Assembly (NCBI GenBank): GCA_947650285.1
Contig: CANTFL010001332.1
Span: 909,032-973,031 of the forward strand
Source: Hyaloperonospora brassicae
Lineage: Eukaryota; Oomycota; Peronosporomycetes; Peronosporales; Peronosporaceae
Reading direction: 5' to 3'
Length of the DNA: 64,000 nt
Shown here one piece after another: positions 1 to 12,304 of this stretch (positions within the stretch are counted from its first letter, which is position 1; the number at the start of each line of letters is the position of its first letter). The notes under the pieces were generated by a model that worked only from the letters and a program-made list of their open reading frames with translations, did not search any database and was not told where the DNA came from. The position numbers and the translations under genes were made by a program.

Positions 1-3000
1 ATTGTAAGCGATGGTATTCGTGCGAGTAGCGAGCTGTTTTCAGACGGCTGTGGCGCTGAAGCCAACGAAAGAAGCTTAACTGAAAGCGCAAGTGAAGGCA
101 CATTAGATGGAAGTTTTGCGTGAGTGGCTTGTTGTCCTTTTGATGTGTGTGGTATGTTGTGCGAGGTCCATGAGATGTAGCGAGACCTTTGACGGCCATC
201 GCGTAGGCAATGTACCAGTTGTTGCAACAGCGCTGATGCGGAACTGGCGAGCAGACACGTCTTCTGGAAAGTCAGCGTATGCAACGCTGGGGTATGTTTA
301 TGGGTGACGCATCTACGATCGCAGGTATGAACGCACTGCAACGCGCGAGATGCTACGGATCTCCGCTTTTGCCACTTTCATCGCCGTGTAAAAAGATATG
401 CATGTAGAGACTGATGCATTTAGAGACTTTTCTTACGTAATCATAAGTTTGTAGATTGAAAGCAAGCGCAGGCTCTCGCTTTCCATCTTCCGATCCGAAA
501 CCTTAGTCGACTTCGTCCGACATCTGATGTCAATAGAACTCTCCTCTGATTGCTCTTGACTCTGCATGGTATTCGTTGGCTTTGCCGCAGCTACCGATCA
601 CAATGTCTGGAATCGCTTGACCCCATTGTGTGACTATCATCCATTTTTACTTTTTGTCTCGTACCTGTAAACAACCCATCCATCGCTCATTGGGTAACAT
701 TCGCTCATCCAGAATCCGATTGTCCGCACTACATGTTCAGTGACGTGACTCGTTGTCGCAATGAAAGGAGTATATGCATTTGAAATGACTGCAAGAATTT
801 CAAAGTGCTGAACTGCTCTTGTAAGCTGCTGAAAGTTTCGCAGCTTTCACACGATCGTTTCAACTTTCGTCAACAGCACATATCATCGCCTCGTCATTCC
901 GGCCCAAGAGCATTTTTGCTTTCGCTTCATGTTCAATTCATGCATAACGCAACAAGCTGTACGACTTTTCTGGCAACAAGCGCAACGAGTCGACTTGCCG
1001 GCGTGTAACCCATAAGAGTGGACACAAACACTTCTAACATACAGATGGGATACATATCAAAAAAGTACTGTGCGAACGGTCTGTGGTATACATATATCCG
1101 GTCGATCACCAAAGTAGTGCAATGCACAGATATGTGCAGGGTATCCTTTCGGTGAGATCCAATAGCTTAGTCAATGTTACCTTTTCGTTCTCGCCTCATC
1201 TTTTCGTACCACAAACTACGTTGTTCATAAGAAGTGCGCATGATGCAAACTTAGGATCAAGACCGCCCACGATATCTTCCTTGGCGTCGGAGTACCGCGT
1301 TGATCTACATGAAAGGTGCTGCGCGACGCCAAATCGAGAGCTTAGTATCAAGAATAGATGACGCTCAGGTTCATTCGTGTGCTTTTTGCAACGATTGCGC
1401 CTTTTTGTCATGTTTACAGCTCATACTGATCATTGAGCAGAAACCCTTCCAAAAAAGACCTCCATTGATGAAAATTTCTAGACTCCCGCGTCTATTCACA
1501 TCTCCAGATGGCGTATTTCGGCTCAACTTTCATGTGCATGGCTGGCATACTGACGCGGGGTAGAGGAGGCCTCGCCGCTACTCTTGTCATCTGCGTGAAA
1601 CGGATCATTTATTCTAGACGTTTCATATCGTCTAATCGTCGAGCAAATTACGACAACGACGTTAACACGAAGCTTTGCCAATTCCATTGTGCATTTACAG
1701 CAGATCAACTTCATGTACGTATAGCTGTTGTTGCTAGCGGCGTTACACAGGTGCGATGACAATGTTTCAAGACCTAAACGAGCAACGACGATGAAAGTCA
1801 GCATATCTCCGTGCGACTGCTACAGCATCGCACAAACGCTTCGCGGCTGCACGTCGAGGTGTTGATAGCTTTAGTTCTTCGACATGAAACGGGTGAGGAT
1901 CACAAGAACTGTCGTGGTAGAGTGTATCTCAAACTTGCTGTGCTTCCGCCATCTTGTCCTTGTAGGCCACATGACTCACTTTACTTACAATCCCCACATA
2001 AACACACATTTGATAACATTAACCCGGCAATAGAGTCCGAAGATCATGGACGCTTCAAACACCCTTCGCTTGCACACTTTTGCAGCGCAATGCGTACAAT
2101 CTCCGCTATATCGGTGCCATAGCAGCTGATTCAGCTGGCATCATCGGTTACAATTACGAAAGCCATACATGCCGCTTCGCGGTGCAGCTTGAGTGTGTAT
2201 GTAGCCAATTGCTGAGGTATGCATGCGGAGGCGCAGTCGAGTGAGCACTAGTATCCACTCATCGAGAATATGCTACAATAGCAATAGTATTGCTATCAAG
2301 CCATGCCCGCGTAGGTGTATACATTCAGCCCCTTAGTCGCAAGCTGACGCCAACTGTATCCATTACACACTCGAGTTGCTGCGAAGTGACCTGAGGGAAG
2401 GATGGCTCGTGTGCAGCCACCAGTTCTGGACGAGCAATCAACAAATGCTTCCAGCTTTCTTCACAATGTCATCAGCTCGGTACTCGACACTTCAGACAGC
2501 ATATGCGTAACCACGAGATGACCATTCGACCCGGCAAGAAAAGACCAAAGTATACGCAACGTTCGCGTGACGGGTGAGAGAGCTTAGTATGATTGCATTC
2601 ATTTCTTCCTGAACTTGGTGCACAAGAGGCTGCCGCCGATACCGGTACACAGCACACGGGCCGTGTACGCGCCTTCAATGTTTCCATCGTGTGACCACCG
2701 GGTCAAGCATCTGTCCCAATATACGTTCAAGTCCAACATGTACATGCCTCCGCGTGCATGCGGCACTCTCGCAGACAGCAATGATCGACGTTCGTCGCAC
2801 TCGGATGGCTTTGTCCATGACCAACGATACCGGTGTGACCTTGCATGCTTCGCAGACACCACTGCTTGCCACAGCGAGGCAACATTTGTCCATGCAGAAG
2901 GATCCACAAGCGCTAACAACAGCATCGACAATCGACTTCCACGCGATCCACAACCCTTCACCACGAACGAACCAACTTCTTGCAACGACAAAGCACACTT

Positions 3001-3006
3001 CTTGTA
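1..3006. other. Non-coding flank, no gene recognised
   Basis: No open frame in this stretch has a recognisable domain, membrane pattern or splice-linked continuation. Several overlapping frames of 100-180 codons near 2600-3245 are open on both strands at once, which is a composition effect at the tail of the flavocytochrome gene and not evidence of genes. The first 2.5 kb may hold the 3' untranslated region of the minus-strand gene that ends at 3007, or decayed repeats. No tandem repeat or long inverted repeat was noticed. Confidence 0.5.
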
Positions 3007-5469
3007 TCACAAAAGGAACGACTTCTGTTGCACGTCGAATGCAGGCTGCAGGAACTTTCGTGCTTGCAGCAACACATCCTGCTGCAGTTCTGCCGGTCCG
3101 CTTACCAGAAGCGCCACTTCCGCTTTCATGCCGTAGTTCTCTCGGATCTCACCGTGCACGTAACGCAGTCGGGATCCCAAATCTGGACGCCCGTTCTCGA
3201 TACGAAAGCTGCGGTTCAGCAAGCACTGTGCTGTCGACGGCATAGATCGTGGCGTAGCGGGCGTCGCAGGGCTCGTTACATCCAGACCAACAGCTTCCAT
3301 TGCTCCCATTACAATGTCATTGTCGCTGCCACTCTCTTTTGCACCCTTGCGGGCGTTCCAGCGTTGCTGCAGATGCAGCGCTGAACTTGCTCCAAGTACT
3401 GCACCCAGCGCGCCAGCAAGGAGGAGCATCAGACGTTTCGTGAAGGACCTGGCTGACAGCTCTTCCAGTTGATACACCCACCACATTAGCAGTCCACAAC
3501 CGAGCGCTGAGCCAGCAAATAACGGCAACCCCAGCGCAGCATTGTGCCCTGAAAACACGTACGGCTTCGACGAGGTGGGATAGAACCGCTGGACGCGCGG
3601 CGTGGACGCGTCCGACACATCGTCGGGCTCAGTGTCGTCGTCTTCGCTCTCGTCCATACGTCCACAACTTCCAGCATGCGTGAGGTGCAGCCACATCTTG
3701 CACTTCCATCGAGAACACCGCTTCACGGCATCCAAGAGCTCCGCATACGCTGCCATGAACTCCAAGTCACGACATGTCCAGATGACCCACAACGTGCGCG
3801 GCAGTTCCACCATCGTGTCCGTCAACACGTCGTCTCGATCACTGGCATCTGCAAGCGCCTTGGTGTGGTCCAAGATACTCAAGAACGGAGTCATGCCGCT
3901 CCCTCCGGCAATCAACACCATGTGCGGAGCCAAGTGGATGCCCGTGCCATAGTATCCATCCACGTGCACCGCCTCAAGCTGCTGTCTGTGCACCAGCGTC
4001 CACAATCGAGCGGTAAACGGCCCTTGGACCTTCACATCCACTATAAACGAGTGGCGATTGCGCAAGGGGCTCGAGCTGATACTGAACGGATGCCACGCGC
4101 GACCAATAGCTGCCACCTGAATGTACACATATTGACCCGGTACAAAGTCCGACGTGGCGGCGGTCGCGTCTCGTCTCAGTTCCAGCTGGTACACTTGGGC
4201 GCTCCTGGTCGTGGTCGACACGACACTGGCTCGTTGGCGTCCAAACACAGAGACACTTCGGTAGCTGCCATACAGCAGCAGTGCAGGGACCATCCAGAAC
4301 GACGTCGCGTAATAGTGCAGCGCCGTTGCTACTACCACAACGCTATTGACCGTATGGAGCGCAATGAACCGGTGGAAGCGCCGTCGACGGACATACGCGA
4401 GGGACGACACTGCCACAACGAGCAGAGCGGCCATTGCTACTGCACCGAAAAAGTTGCGGCTCGACGTGTACTGCTGTGACAGTGTACACGTGTCTTGGAG
4501 ACACGGCAGCAGCTTGTGCGCCAGTGTGCCGCTCATGTACCACGACACAATGTACCACAGGCCGTGCAATAGCGACACGGCGAGACCCCATTGGCCCGTG
4601 ACCACGTGGTACCGCGTCGCGCGTTCGGCAGAGATACCACACCACTCGTGCAAAAACGACTGGCGGGCCACGAGCAATAGGGACGTGGCCATTGCAAACA
4701 GTCCATTCATTCCCAGTACACGAGCAGTGCACTTGAGGTAACCTGATGTAGCCAACTTGCCATTCGTGTGGTCCACCAGTAACTTGCTGAGCACGAGGTT
4801 AAGTTGCAGCAGGAAAAACCCACTGCCAGCGACGAGGTCGACAGCGTCGATACCGGTAAAGCGCGTGATCGCGCCATGGGTCTGGAGCCAGCGGACGAGC
4901 TTGAGTTGCTGACCCGAGCGGACCAATGAAAAGCCGAGTGGAGCGGACCGCCAGTAGAGATACACTGTGCCGGCACAGACAAACGGCAGTACGACGGCAA
5001 GTGACACGACCACTGGCTCGACCTCTAGTTTGTCGTCCACGCGCGCGATGAAGAATGGGTACACTTTGTCGTAGTACACTGGCCATCGAATCCACAGGAG
5101 TGCACAAAACAGCCACGCACAGCAGCAGTGGACGACCACTGGAGCAACATTCAGGCGACGCGCCTTCGACAAAAGAGTCAGTGCCACGGTCTCAAGGGGC
5201 GGCGAGCCCCAGCGCCTGATCGCTTTTGGACGACCAATCGCCGAGCGCTCGACTCCACTGTCGTCCACAGTATCGTTCACGTCGTCGACGTCGTTATGGC
5301 CCAATAAACGGTCAGCGTCCGAGTGTGCCGTGTCGTCCGTAGCGCGCGCACGAGTGGTGACTGTTCGATGGCGTTCCATTGCGAGTGGAGACAGAGCCCC
5401 AGCGACTGTGTGGCCACGGGGCAAAAAGGTCAAATGACAGACTGGAGGCGCGTTGAAGCCATTGCGCAC
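3007..5469 (-). CDS. Ferric reductase / NADPH oxidase-like flavocytochrome b (820 aa)
   Basis: Single-exon gene for a membrane enzyme that would pass electrons from cytosolic NADPH through FAD and two haems to ferric iron or oxygen on the far side of the membrane. Visible parts are a polar N-terminal tail (about 1-105), a multi-helix ferric-reductase domain (about 110-405), an FAD domain with HPFS at 460-463, and an NADPH loop AGGSGMTPF at 521-529. Haem-ligand candidates are H288/H302 and H372/H385, spaced 14 and 13 residues as in the family. Unusually, an acidic linker (605-625) and two further hydrophobic segments (about 645-668 and 678-698) sit between the NADPH loop and the C-terminal strand LLVSGP (787-792). 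M31 is an alternative start. The frame runs unbroken to a natural-looking C-terminus. Whether it is a metalloreductase or makes superoxide cannot be told; no EF-hand is visible. Confidence 0.9.
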   Translation of the reverse strand: MRNGFNAPPVCHLTFLPRGHTVAGALSPLAMERHRTVTTRARATDDTAHSDADRLLGHNDVDDVNDTVDDSGVERSAIGRPKAIRRWGSPPLETVALTLLSKARRLNVAPVVVHCCCAWLFCALLWIRWPVYYDKVYPFFIARVDDKLEVEPVVVSLAVVLPFVCAGTVYLYWRSAPLGFSLVRSGQQLKLVRWLQTHGAITRFTGIDAVDLVAGSGFFLLQLNLVLSKLLVDHTNGKLATSGYLKCTARVLGMNGLFAMATSLLLVARQSFLHEWCGISAERATRYHVVTGQWGLAVSLLHGLWYIVSWYMSGTLAHKLLPCLQDTCTLSQQYTSSRNFFGAVAMAALLVVAVSSLAYVRRRRFHRFIALHTVNSVVVVATALHYYATSFWMVPALLLYGSYRSVSVFGRQRASVVSTTTRSAQVYQLELRRDATAATSDFVPGQYVYIQVAAIGRAWHPFSISSSPLRNRHSFIVDVKVQGPFTARLWTLVHRQQLEAVHVDGYYGTGIHLAPHMVLIAGGSGMTPFLSILDHTKALADASDRDDVLTDTMVELPRTLWVIWTCRDLEFMAAYAELLDAVKRCSRWKCKMWLHLTHAGSCGRMDESEDDDTEPDDVSDASTPRVQRFYPTSSKPYVFSGHNAALGLPLFAGSALGCGLLMWWVYQLEELSARSFTKRLMLLLAGALGAVLGASSALHLQQRWNARKGAKESGSDNDIVMGAMEAVGLDVTSPATPATPRSMPSTAQCLLNRSFRIENGRPDLGSRLRYVHGEIRENYGMKAEVALLVSGPAELQQDVLLQARKFLQPAFDVQQKSFLL

Positions 5470-8400
5470 ACGTGTCCACGAGCTCCACGTACGTTCTTGT
5501 CGAGCGTGCGACGGAAGCAGATGGGAAACGGTACTACTGCCACCACAATGGCCTGAGCAGTGGTGTGCGAAAAGAGAGAACCACTGGTTCGGTTCGGTCG
5601 GTTCGGTTGGGGTGGGCGTTGGCCACTGCGATTGGCTGTTTGTTGGCCTATTTGGGTCAATGTACGTCGTGGCAAGTCAAACGAGCGATGATGGCCAAAA
5701 TACATTACTTACGTGCGCACTGTAAAGAATCTCTCTCGCTGAGGCGATAATCGTATCGTGCAGATGATATGTGTACTTGCAGCGACTTAGCGAGCGAGAT
5801 TCGTACGTACACCATAGTGCTCGATATGCTGTACGTCTTGTGCCGCAATACTGCAGAGCTAGTGGGTTCTTTGGTCACATTGCACGCACGGGTCCGATCG
5901 ATCGCACTTGTGGACGTGTTGCCACAAGGTCCGAGATTCGCCATCCTTCTAAGCCTTGCCCCGATCATTCCATACAATGTCGTTGGAACATTGGTCCCGA
6001 AGTGCTTGTCACACGCATGATCGACGCAGATGATCGAAAAGTGTTGTAGACTTCAACCTCGCTCGCTGAAACGCGAACAGCAAGTAGAATCGAATCAACG
6101 CTGGTGCTTGAGGCTGCTTTTAGTCTTAGCTTATGTTTGCTGGCCGCACCAATATGGCAAACTTCACGAACGTGCTATTCTTCAAGTACTGGGAGCAGCC
6201 AGGAAACAGCACATCAGATCGAGATGCGAAAAAAGTGTCGTCCGAGTTGTGGACGTCTGACCGCTACGACACGCTGTCACCCTATCCGTTGTAGCCGGGG
6301 TAGTTCACATAAAGACTGAGTGCTCGTACGATCCTTGAGATCCGATCAAGCAATGTCAAGCAAGTCGTACATGCGGGATGACTGGGCTTGAACATCAGGG
6401 ACGAGACTCGCTGTTTGCGGATCGAAGAAAAGCAAACGAGTGTCTACCTACCACTTCCAAGGAACGGTGTTGTCATCTTGTCAGAGAAACGCACCGATCA
6501 TTGACTCATGTGCAAACTCATCGCACTCATCCTGTCGATGAAATTGACACGCAACTACAATCGCAGCGACATGTCATCAAGCGGCTGAATCTTCACAAGA
6601 ACTCGACCTGCTCCAAGACGCAATGCAGACAGTTTGTAGATGGAATGGAAGGAGAATGACCGGGTAGTATGTCGATTTAGCCGGACGACTTTCCAGCTAG
6701 TAGTCAATACCGAGTGTATGAACATCTTCTGGCCAATCGCTCGACGTGTATACGAGATGAGACGTCGCACGCTGTGATATTGCAGTTTCGGGGTCACGAG
6801 ATCCGAAGAACGTGTGATGGGATCACGTCAAAGGTTAGGACATCAAAACTCGCTTTCTCAGTTTCTTTGTCATGCGATCGATCACACACGAAAGTAGAGC
6901 TCTATCGCGTCCTCATATGTCGGCCGCTTTTCTTGCAGACAGCACAACGAGAGCAAGGAGTCATGGAGCTGGACTTGCCAGAATGTACGTCCTGTGGTTC
7001 TTGTAAAGTTGCGTCACAAGTACGTCTCAGACTACACAAATGCATCCTAATGATTTCGTCGGAGCTGGTAAGCGCAGTGATACAATTTGCACCTTATGTA
7101 TGAGTCAGCTGTACACATGGAGACACTCTACAGCGGTACTGACAGTTTGTCTACGTGGACTCCCACTCCTGTTTCTGGATGCAATTGGATCCGTTTGCTT
7201 ACGGAAGTGCGTTGTTTTACGTCGTTGTCAAGACGTCAAAAAAATGCCTTGTCGACTGCAACAGCCATTGGGGAAAGAACAATCTACAGACTGTCGAGGA
7301 GAAGACGCTCGTCGCAGTATGCAACAAGCCCACTCGTCCGAACAAGCAAATACAAAAAGCGAAAAGAAGACGCACGTTCTCAACGAGGAAAGATGCGGTG
7401 TGATAAAGCACGCGACTCTGTCAATGAGGTCGCTACTATGCAAAACCTGCAACATGGTATGTATATCCCGTGATTAAGGTCCCCTTCTTCCCCCCTGCGG
7501 CCAGGACAAATCTGTGTCTGACAAAACCCGTTCGCGTCGATCGCGTTCTTTCTGTTGCGGACCTGTGGGCCCTCCTACCAACGAAGAACCCGCGCGGGTC
7601 AACGATTGAAGTCGGTCCCAGTGTTTGCTTCCTGGAAGCCACGACGGCGAGCGAGCGAGCGCAGGCAAAACATTCCTTCCTGGAGAAAAAGGACCGCTCG
7701 CAATGATGCAAAATAGGACAGGCCGAGCCACGCAGCCCCTAGTGGAACGTCATGCTTCCAGTTCGAGCGACTACAACGCAACGACGTCGTTCGGACGTCA
7801 CGTCCTAGAAAAACAGCAACGAGTCGTCGGGCCGAGCACGTGCGCTCGACGTGCAGAGCAGATCCAACACGAGCGTCTGCGTACAACCAGTCGTCGTTCA
7901 AGTCCGCCTATTGTTCCGCTTTCTCTTGCCTTCTGTTTGTTTGCTGCCACTACGCTTTCGTTGCCTCTGCTTTCCGTCGACCTTTGCTTCGTCTCGGAAA
8001 GGATGTTGACCCTCGTGGGCTCTGCCGCACGGCCGCGTCGTTTTCGAGCAAATCACTGCCACTTCGGCCAGCGCTGGTCTTTTTTCTGTGCGGTTTCACG
8101 CACAGTAGATCTTGCTCGACCAATCGCGGGGCGCCTCGCCGAGCGAAACTGAACGCACACGTTGTCGCCAAGTCGTGTTTTGGTCGTCCGGATAACAACA
8201 ACAACAACCACCAAGTCGTGTCAGTATACATACTCGCGCTGCCACAACTGCCACTACGCTCTGCGGCTGCGACGACGACGCATCCCTTTCCCGGGCAACG
8301 AGACAGCAACCCGTTTTCTCGCGCGGCAACGGCGCCGGTCTCTCTCCCTTTCCGCATTTCGAAGCGCCGGTTGCACACGCCAGCAGCCCCCCCCTGTCGC

Positions 8401-8575
8401 TTTCCGCACACGTTGCCCTTTGCTCTTCCTCGCCTCTTGTCGCTCGAAGGTACCGTGCGCGCTCCTGCGGTTGCTGGTGCACTCTGTGCAGTCGTTTGGC
8501 TCGTGAGACCTCACACTTTATGCGCCACCAGCGCCGGCCGGCCGGACCTCTAATCTTTTATAACAGACGCGCAAC
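5470..8575. other. Intergenic region between divergent genes
   Basis: This 3.1-kb stretch separates the divergently transcribed flavocytochrome (-) and PX (+) genes and must hold both promoters. About 5583-5612 has a run of TTCGG-type pentamer repeats roughly 115-145 bp upstream of the flavocytochrome start. From 7.5 to 8.57 kb the DNA becomes GC-rich and three or more frames are open at once, for example 7840-8553 (+) and 7950-8411 (-). None shows a known domain, so I read this as the GC-rich 5' flank of the PX gene. Nothing else was recognised. Confidence 0.5.
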
Positions 8576-9660
8576 ATGGGCACGCTGACCAAACGCACGG
8601 AGCGCGTGCTGTCGGACGCCGCCGAGAAAGTCGCGCGGGCAGAAGAGGCCGCCCGTCTCTACGAGGCCCAGTTGCTCGAAGCAGCCTCGGCCAAGCGCCG
8701 ACTCGAAGACGAGAACGAGAAGCTGCGGACTTCCATACTTAATATGGCCCTGCAGAACGCCAGCGTCGACCTGCGTCGCGAGCACGTGCAGCTGCGGCAG
8801 ACGTTGGACTCGTACCAGACGAAGATTGATCAAATGAGAGAGATCTCGCTGCTCTCGGCCAAAGTCGTTGACAGGTGCGCGGTTTAAAACAACGCGTGCT
8901 TTTGTTTGGTACCTGTTTGGTTGGGGTCGCGTGTTTAAAACTAACGGTTTTATTCGCGGGTTTTTTGTGTGTGCTGTCGTCGTGTGTGTCTGTGCGTATT
9001 GTTCAGCCGCATCAAGACGAAACAGGGCCGACAGTATGTCGAGTACAAGCTTCAGATCGAGACGGACATTCGCGGCACGTTGGTGCTCTGGCATCGATAC
9101 AGCACGTTCTTGTGAGTCGCCGATAGGGTCTTGTTCACTTGATACTGCCGCTCCTGTTTGTTTGGGCGTTTGTTTGCTTTTTTTGTTTGATTGCTGTTTT
9201 TTTGTTTGCTGTTTTTTATTCGTGTCCTAACAAGTGTCCAACTGTGATCTGCTGCTGCTGCTGCTGTTGTTGTTGTTGCTGTATCTATCTATGTATCAAC
9301 GTATGTGCCTGTAGGAACTTGGCCGCAACGCTCAAGGCGAAAAACCCGAGCAGCCATCACGACATTCCAGAGCTGCAGACCCAAAGCCTCACGGGTTTTT
9401 TCTCGGACCAATTGATTATCGACCGCATTGCAAAATTGAACGAGTTCCTCGTCGTCGTGACGAAAGCCGATGAGTTCCAGTGGGGCATTCGGATAGATAA
9501 GGACACGTGCGTGTACAAGCGCAAGAGCAAGCGCGTGGACCGGTCGTTCAGCGTCGGGTCGTCTCGCGAGAGCATCTCGACACTCACGTCCAGCATGCGT
9601 GACAGTATGTTCATGCCCGCGTCGTCTCGGGCGTCGACGATCTCTATGGATTCGTATTAG
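8576..9660 (+). CDS. Coiled-coil PX-domain protein, three exons (249 aa)
   Basis: Exons are 8576-8874, 9007-9111 and 9315-9660. Introns of 132 and 203 nt begin GTGCGC and GTGAGT and end CAG and TAG, with phases that join cleanly to 249 codons plus stop. Residues about 1-95 are a charged coiled coil. A PX domain follows (about 100-205), containing the RYSTF box that normally carries the phosphoinositide-binding arginine, and a later arginine followed by a hydrophobic FL-type helix. The C-terminal 50 residues are Ser-rich and basic. PX domains bind PtdIns3P or other phosphoinositides on endosomal membranes, so a sorting or membrane-tethering role is likely but the ligand is unknown. Single exons read through their introns give misleading short frames. 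The start ATG is the first in the exon, 25 nt after a TTTTATAA stretch. Confidence 0.88.
9249..9281 (+). repeat. CTG/TTG trinucleotide run inside PX intron 2
   Basis: About eleven imperfect units of CTG changing to TTG lie in the second intron of the PX gene, between the T-rich intron body and the acceptor at 9314. They are not in the coding sequence. Confidence 0.85.
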
Positions 9661-9917
9661 CGGTGAGGTTTGTCGCTGGCGTCGCTGGTGTCAGGGGGTG
9701 TTACGGCAGAAGAAAAAGGAGAAGAGGAAGAAGAGGAAGAAGAAGCGACGAAGAACGACGAAGACGGACGAGGAAGAGTAACGAGAGGAAGGAACAAGTG
9801 GAAGGCGAGAGACGGGCAGGTTGTAGTGTATTACAGGAAGAAGGCAGTGTGCAGGACGTGCGAAACAAGGGTGGGCAAGGCAGGACCTTGCGTGCCGAGC
9901 GTCCCGCGCGCTGGATG

Positions 9918-9923
9918 AATAAA
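9918..9923 (+). terminator. Poly(A) signal of the PX gene
   Basis: AATAAA lies 258 bp after the PX stop codon, directly after the purine-rich 3' region. It is the first canonical hexamer downstream. Assignment is by position only. Confidence 0.4.
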
Positions 9924-10008
9924 ACTCAGGTTAGCAACAAGAGGATGCGAGCGAAAGTTAATGCAACGTTGTTTTTTACACCATGTCGGCTTCGGCCTCG
10001 TGCGTTGA

Positions 10009-10075
10009 CGTTGTTGTTGTTGTGATTGTTGTTGTTGTGATTGTTGTTGTTGTTGTTGTTGTTGCTGTTGTTGTC
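10009..10075 (+). repeat. TTG microsatellite
   Basis: About 22 TTG units with single-base interruptions (GATTGT twice, one CTG). It lies in the 3' flank of the PX gene and is likely length-variable. Confidence 0.9.
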
Positions 10076-11333
10076 GTCTCTTTCTGCTTGTGCTTTGCGT
10101 GCTGGTTGTCCAGGCTGAGCAAGACGGTAGGAGGCGTTGCAGTCTGATCAGCTTTGGATGGCGATGGGCACGCCTTACAATGGGCTGCAAGGGGATGATA
10201 TGTACGATGGGCTGCAAGGAGGGAAACTGGTTGCTGGATGTGACGTTTTGAGACGATGATGCGGTGACGATCTTGCTGCATTAGCAATAGCGATCGACGA
10301 TGTATGGAGCTGGAGGCTTTTTACGCACTCGTGTGGGTCGCGCTGTCTATGTGACGATGAATAGCAGGCGAAAAATTTGATAATTGATGGCGGTCCGGTG
10401 TAGTGATGCAGAGTTGTGCAGCATCGTGAGTCATGAGGGCGAGAAGTGGAAGCTATGACATTCGAGATACTGTTGGCCTGTTGCGCAGTAGTTGCTGTCG
10501 GAAGAATGTGACGTGATGCAGCAAGTCGCGATCCGAACGTCTCGGATTCTGATTGCAAACGGTGGACGATGGACCAGAGTCGTGGAGTTTGGCCATTTGA
10601 GAACGCCGTATCGTGTTGTCCAGCTCGAAGACGTACTGCTTTGTGCCATCTATTGCTCAACATCAGTTGTGCGTTGTCCAGCGTGTCGTTCATGCCCGGT
10701 GGATATGCGACTCCCACTTTTGCAATAAACGATCGATACGGTCTGTGTCGACAAGACGCCACGATCGAAGTTGGTAGCGCCTTGACGCCTACGCAACTTT
10801 CCAGTGTGTCCGTCATCCAAGATCGATGAAACGCTGGCAGTTATGTTCCCTGCGGTCAGTCATGCGACTTGAACCTCTACACTTGTCACTGCGTTGCTGA
10901 CAGACGGACTTTGCACAAACAGTTGGGGCTGAAGATCGTTTGTCACTTGCGATATGTGACCCGAAAGGGCTTATGTTTACGCTTGTCGCAAAACTGACTG
11001 TGTGGCTTGTGATACAGTTGACGCACTGCGGCCAAGCGTACAATGTAGGACGTACTCCTAATGGTAAACGTTCATTCATGACCGTATTGTAGCTGCACGT
11101 TCTATGATGCCACATGTTCAGTCAGCCAGGGGCAGACACGCTCGATGGTTGTCGTGCCCTAGCTCTACTGCAGCAAATTCTTTCCTGACGACCACATCAT
11201 GAGCTAAATGTGCAACCTCACGCGCCCTTCGCAGCGACTGCGCTCGAAACCAGTCAATCTGCACAGGAGAAGGCGATCAATCGCACAGGTGTGCCGTGTC
11301 GGAATGCAGCAAGCCATCCTCACCTCCTTTGCA

Positions 11334-12304
11334 TCACTTCTTGTCGCCACCCGGCACTTCGTACTGCTTCTTTGCATCGACCTGCACCAACTCGTTCGAC
11401 TGCAACAACGTCCACCCATCACATCCACACGTCAGTCGACACACACAACTAGCAACACACCACACTTCTCTGCTGCTTTTCTCACCGGAAGGATACACGC
11501 CGTGAGCTGCCGTCCATAGCAGCAGCCCGTATCCAATCCCGTGGCAAACTTCTCTTGCTACATCAATCACCACCGTCATCGTCATCAGTATCATCATCAC
11601 CTCTTCTTTCACCCTGCACCCACGCCACATGTCCGCACCTGGAGCCCGATCGTCGCAGCATGGCCAAAGTACACGTGTCGAGGTCCTTTCCAGACCGTGG
11701 CCCACTTTTCCACCGCACCTGCCTCGTCGTTCTTCCACTTGTCTTTTTCCAGTGCGACCCACGTCTTCCCCTGCCCGTCCTCTGCTGGTCCCCATTGCAC
11801 GTAGCGCATCTTGTACAGGTCCACTAGTCGCTGGTCCTCCAGCTCTACGTCCGGTACAACTCCAGCGTGTACCACAAGCACGTCCCCGTGATTCGGCAAC
11901 GCCAGCGAGAACGGCAGTTGCTGGAGAAACGCCACGTCACGGGCTTCCAGCTGCTCCACGTACGAGTACTTGGCTGTATTCGGCCGCGCGCCAGCTTGTA
12001 GCCATGCGTAGTACGCACTTAGTGCGGCATCTTCGTGGTTCCCGCGCACACAGAGCGCGCCCGAGTCTTGGACAAAGCGCAGCGCCTCGAGCGACTTGGG
12101 GCCTTTATTCACGAGGTCCCCGACAAACGCGAGGCGGTCGTGGCGCGGCGAGTAGTCACACGCTTCGAGCAGCGACTGCAGCTCGTCGTAGCAGCCGTGT
12201 ACGTCGCCAATCACGAGGACGCGCGTCGAAGACGGGACGTCGGACGCCACGTGGTGCGCGACGAGGGGCAGCGCGACGTGGGGGTGCGCTCGTTCGCGCG
12301 TCAT
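11334..12304 (-). CDS. ApaH-like metallophosphatase (ALPH, PPP family), three exons (267 aa)
   Basis: Exons on the minus strand are 12304-11639, 11557-11486 and 11399-11334, with introns of 81 and 86 nt (GT...TAG and GTGAGA...CAG). The joined frame gives 222+24+21 residues. All PPP-family metal motifs are present: GDVHG (33-37), GDLVNKGP (62-69), GNHE (88-91), VVHAG (144-148) and a C-terminal YFGH (212-215). Exon 2 adds the family's ATGLDTGCCYG block. ALPH proteins hydrolyse Ap4A-type dinucleotides, and the trypanosome member is an mRNA decapping enzyme; which substrate applies here is unknown. There is no clear signal peptide. One deviation is GHAA where GHDA is usual. An unspliced reading stops soon after residue 222 and would miss the last catalytic block. 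Divergent from the large PX gene at 13660. Confidence 0.9.

Larger units (their letters stand above)
9661..11333. other. Intergenic region between PX and ALPH genes
   Basis: The sequence downstream of the PX stop contains a purine-rich run (9709-9781, AAG/GAG-type units), a canonical AATAAA at 9918-9923 that fits poly(A) addition for the PX gene, and a TTG microsatellite (10009-10075). From there to the ALPH stop codon at 11334 no coding frame with a recognisable domain was seen. The minus-strand glutamine-rich frame at 9831-10217 is only the microsatellite read in translation. Confidence 0.6.

Noticed and set aside
2599..3245. Overlapping frames of 111-184 codons on both strands downstream of the flavocytochrome
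   Set aside because: Mutually overlapping, partly inside the flavocytochrome gene, with no recognisable domain; a composition effect.
7840..8553. 237-codon plus-strand frame just before the PX gene
   Set aside because: Other frames on both strands are open over the same GC-rich DNA, there is no domain, and it reads as the 5' flank of the PX gene.
9831..10217. Minus-strand glutamine-rich frame
   Set aside because: It is the TTG microsatellite and its surroundings in translation; no other protein feature supports it.
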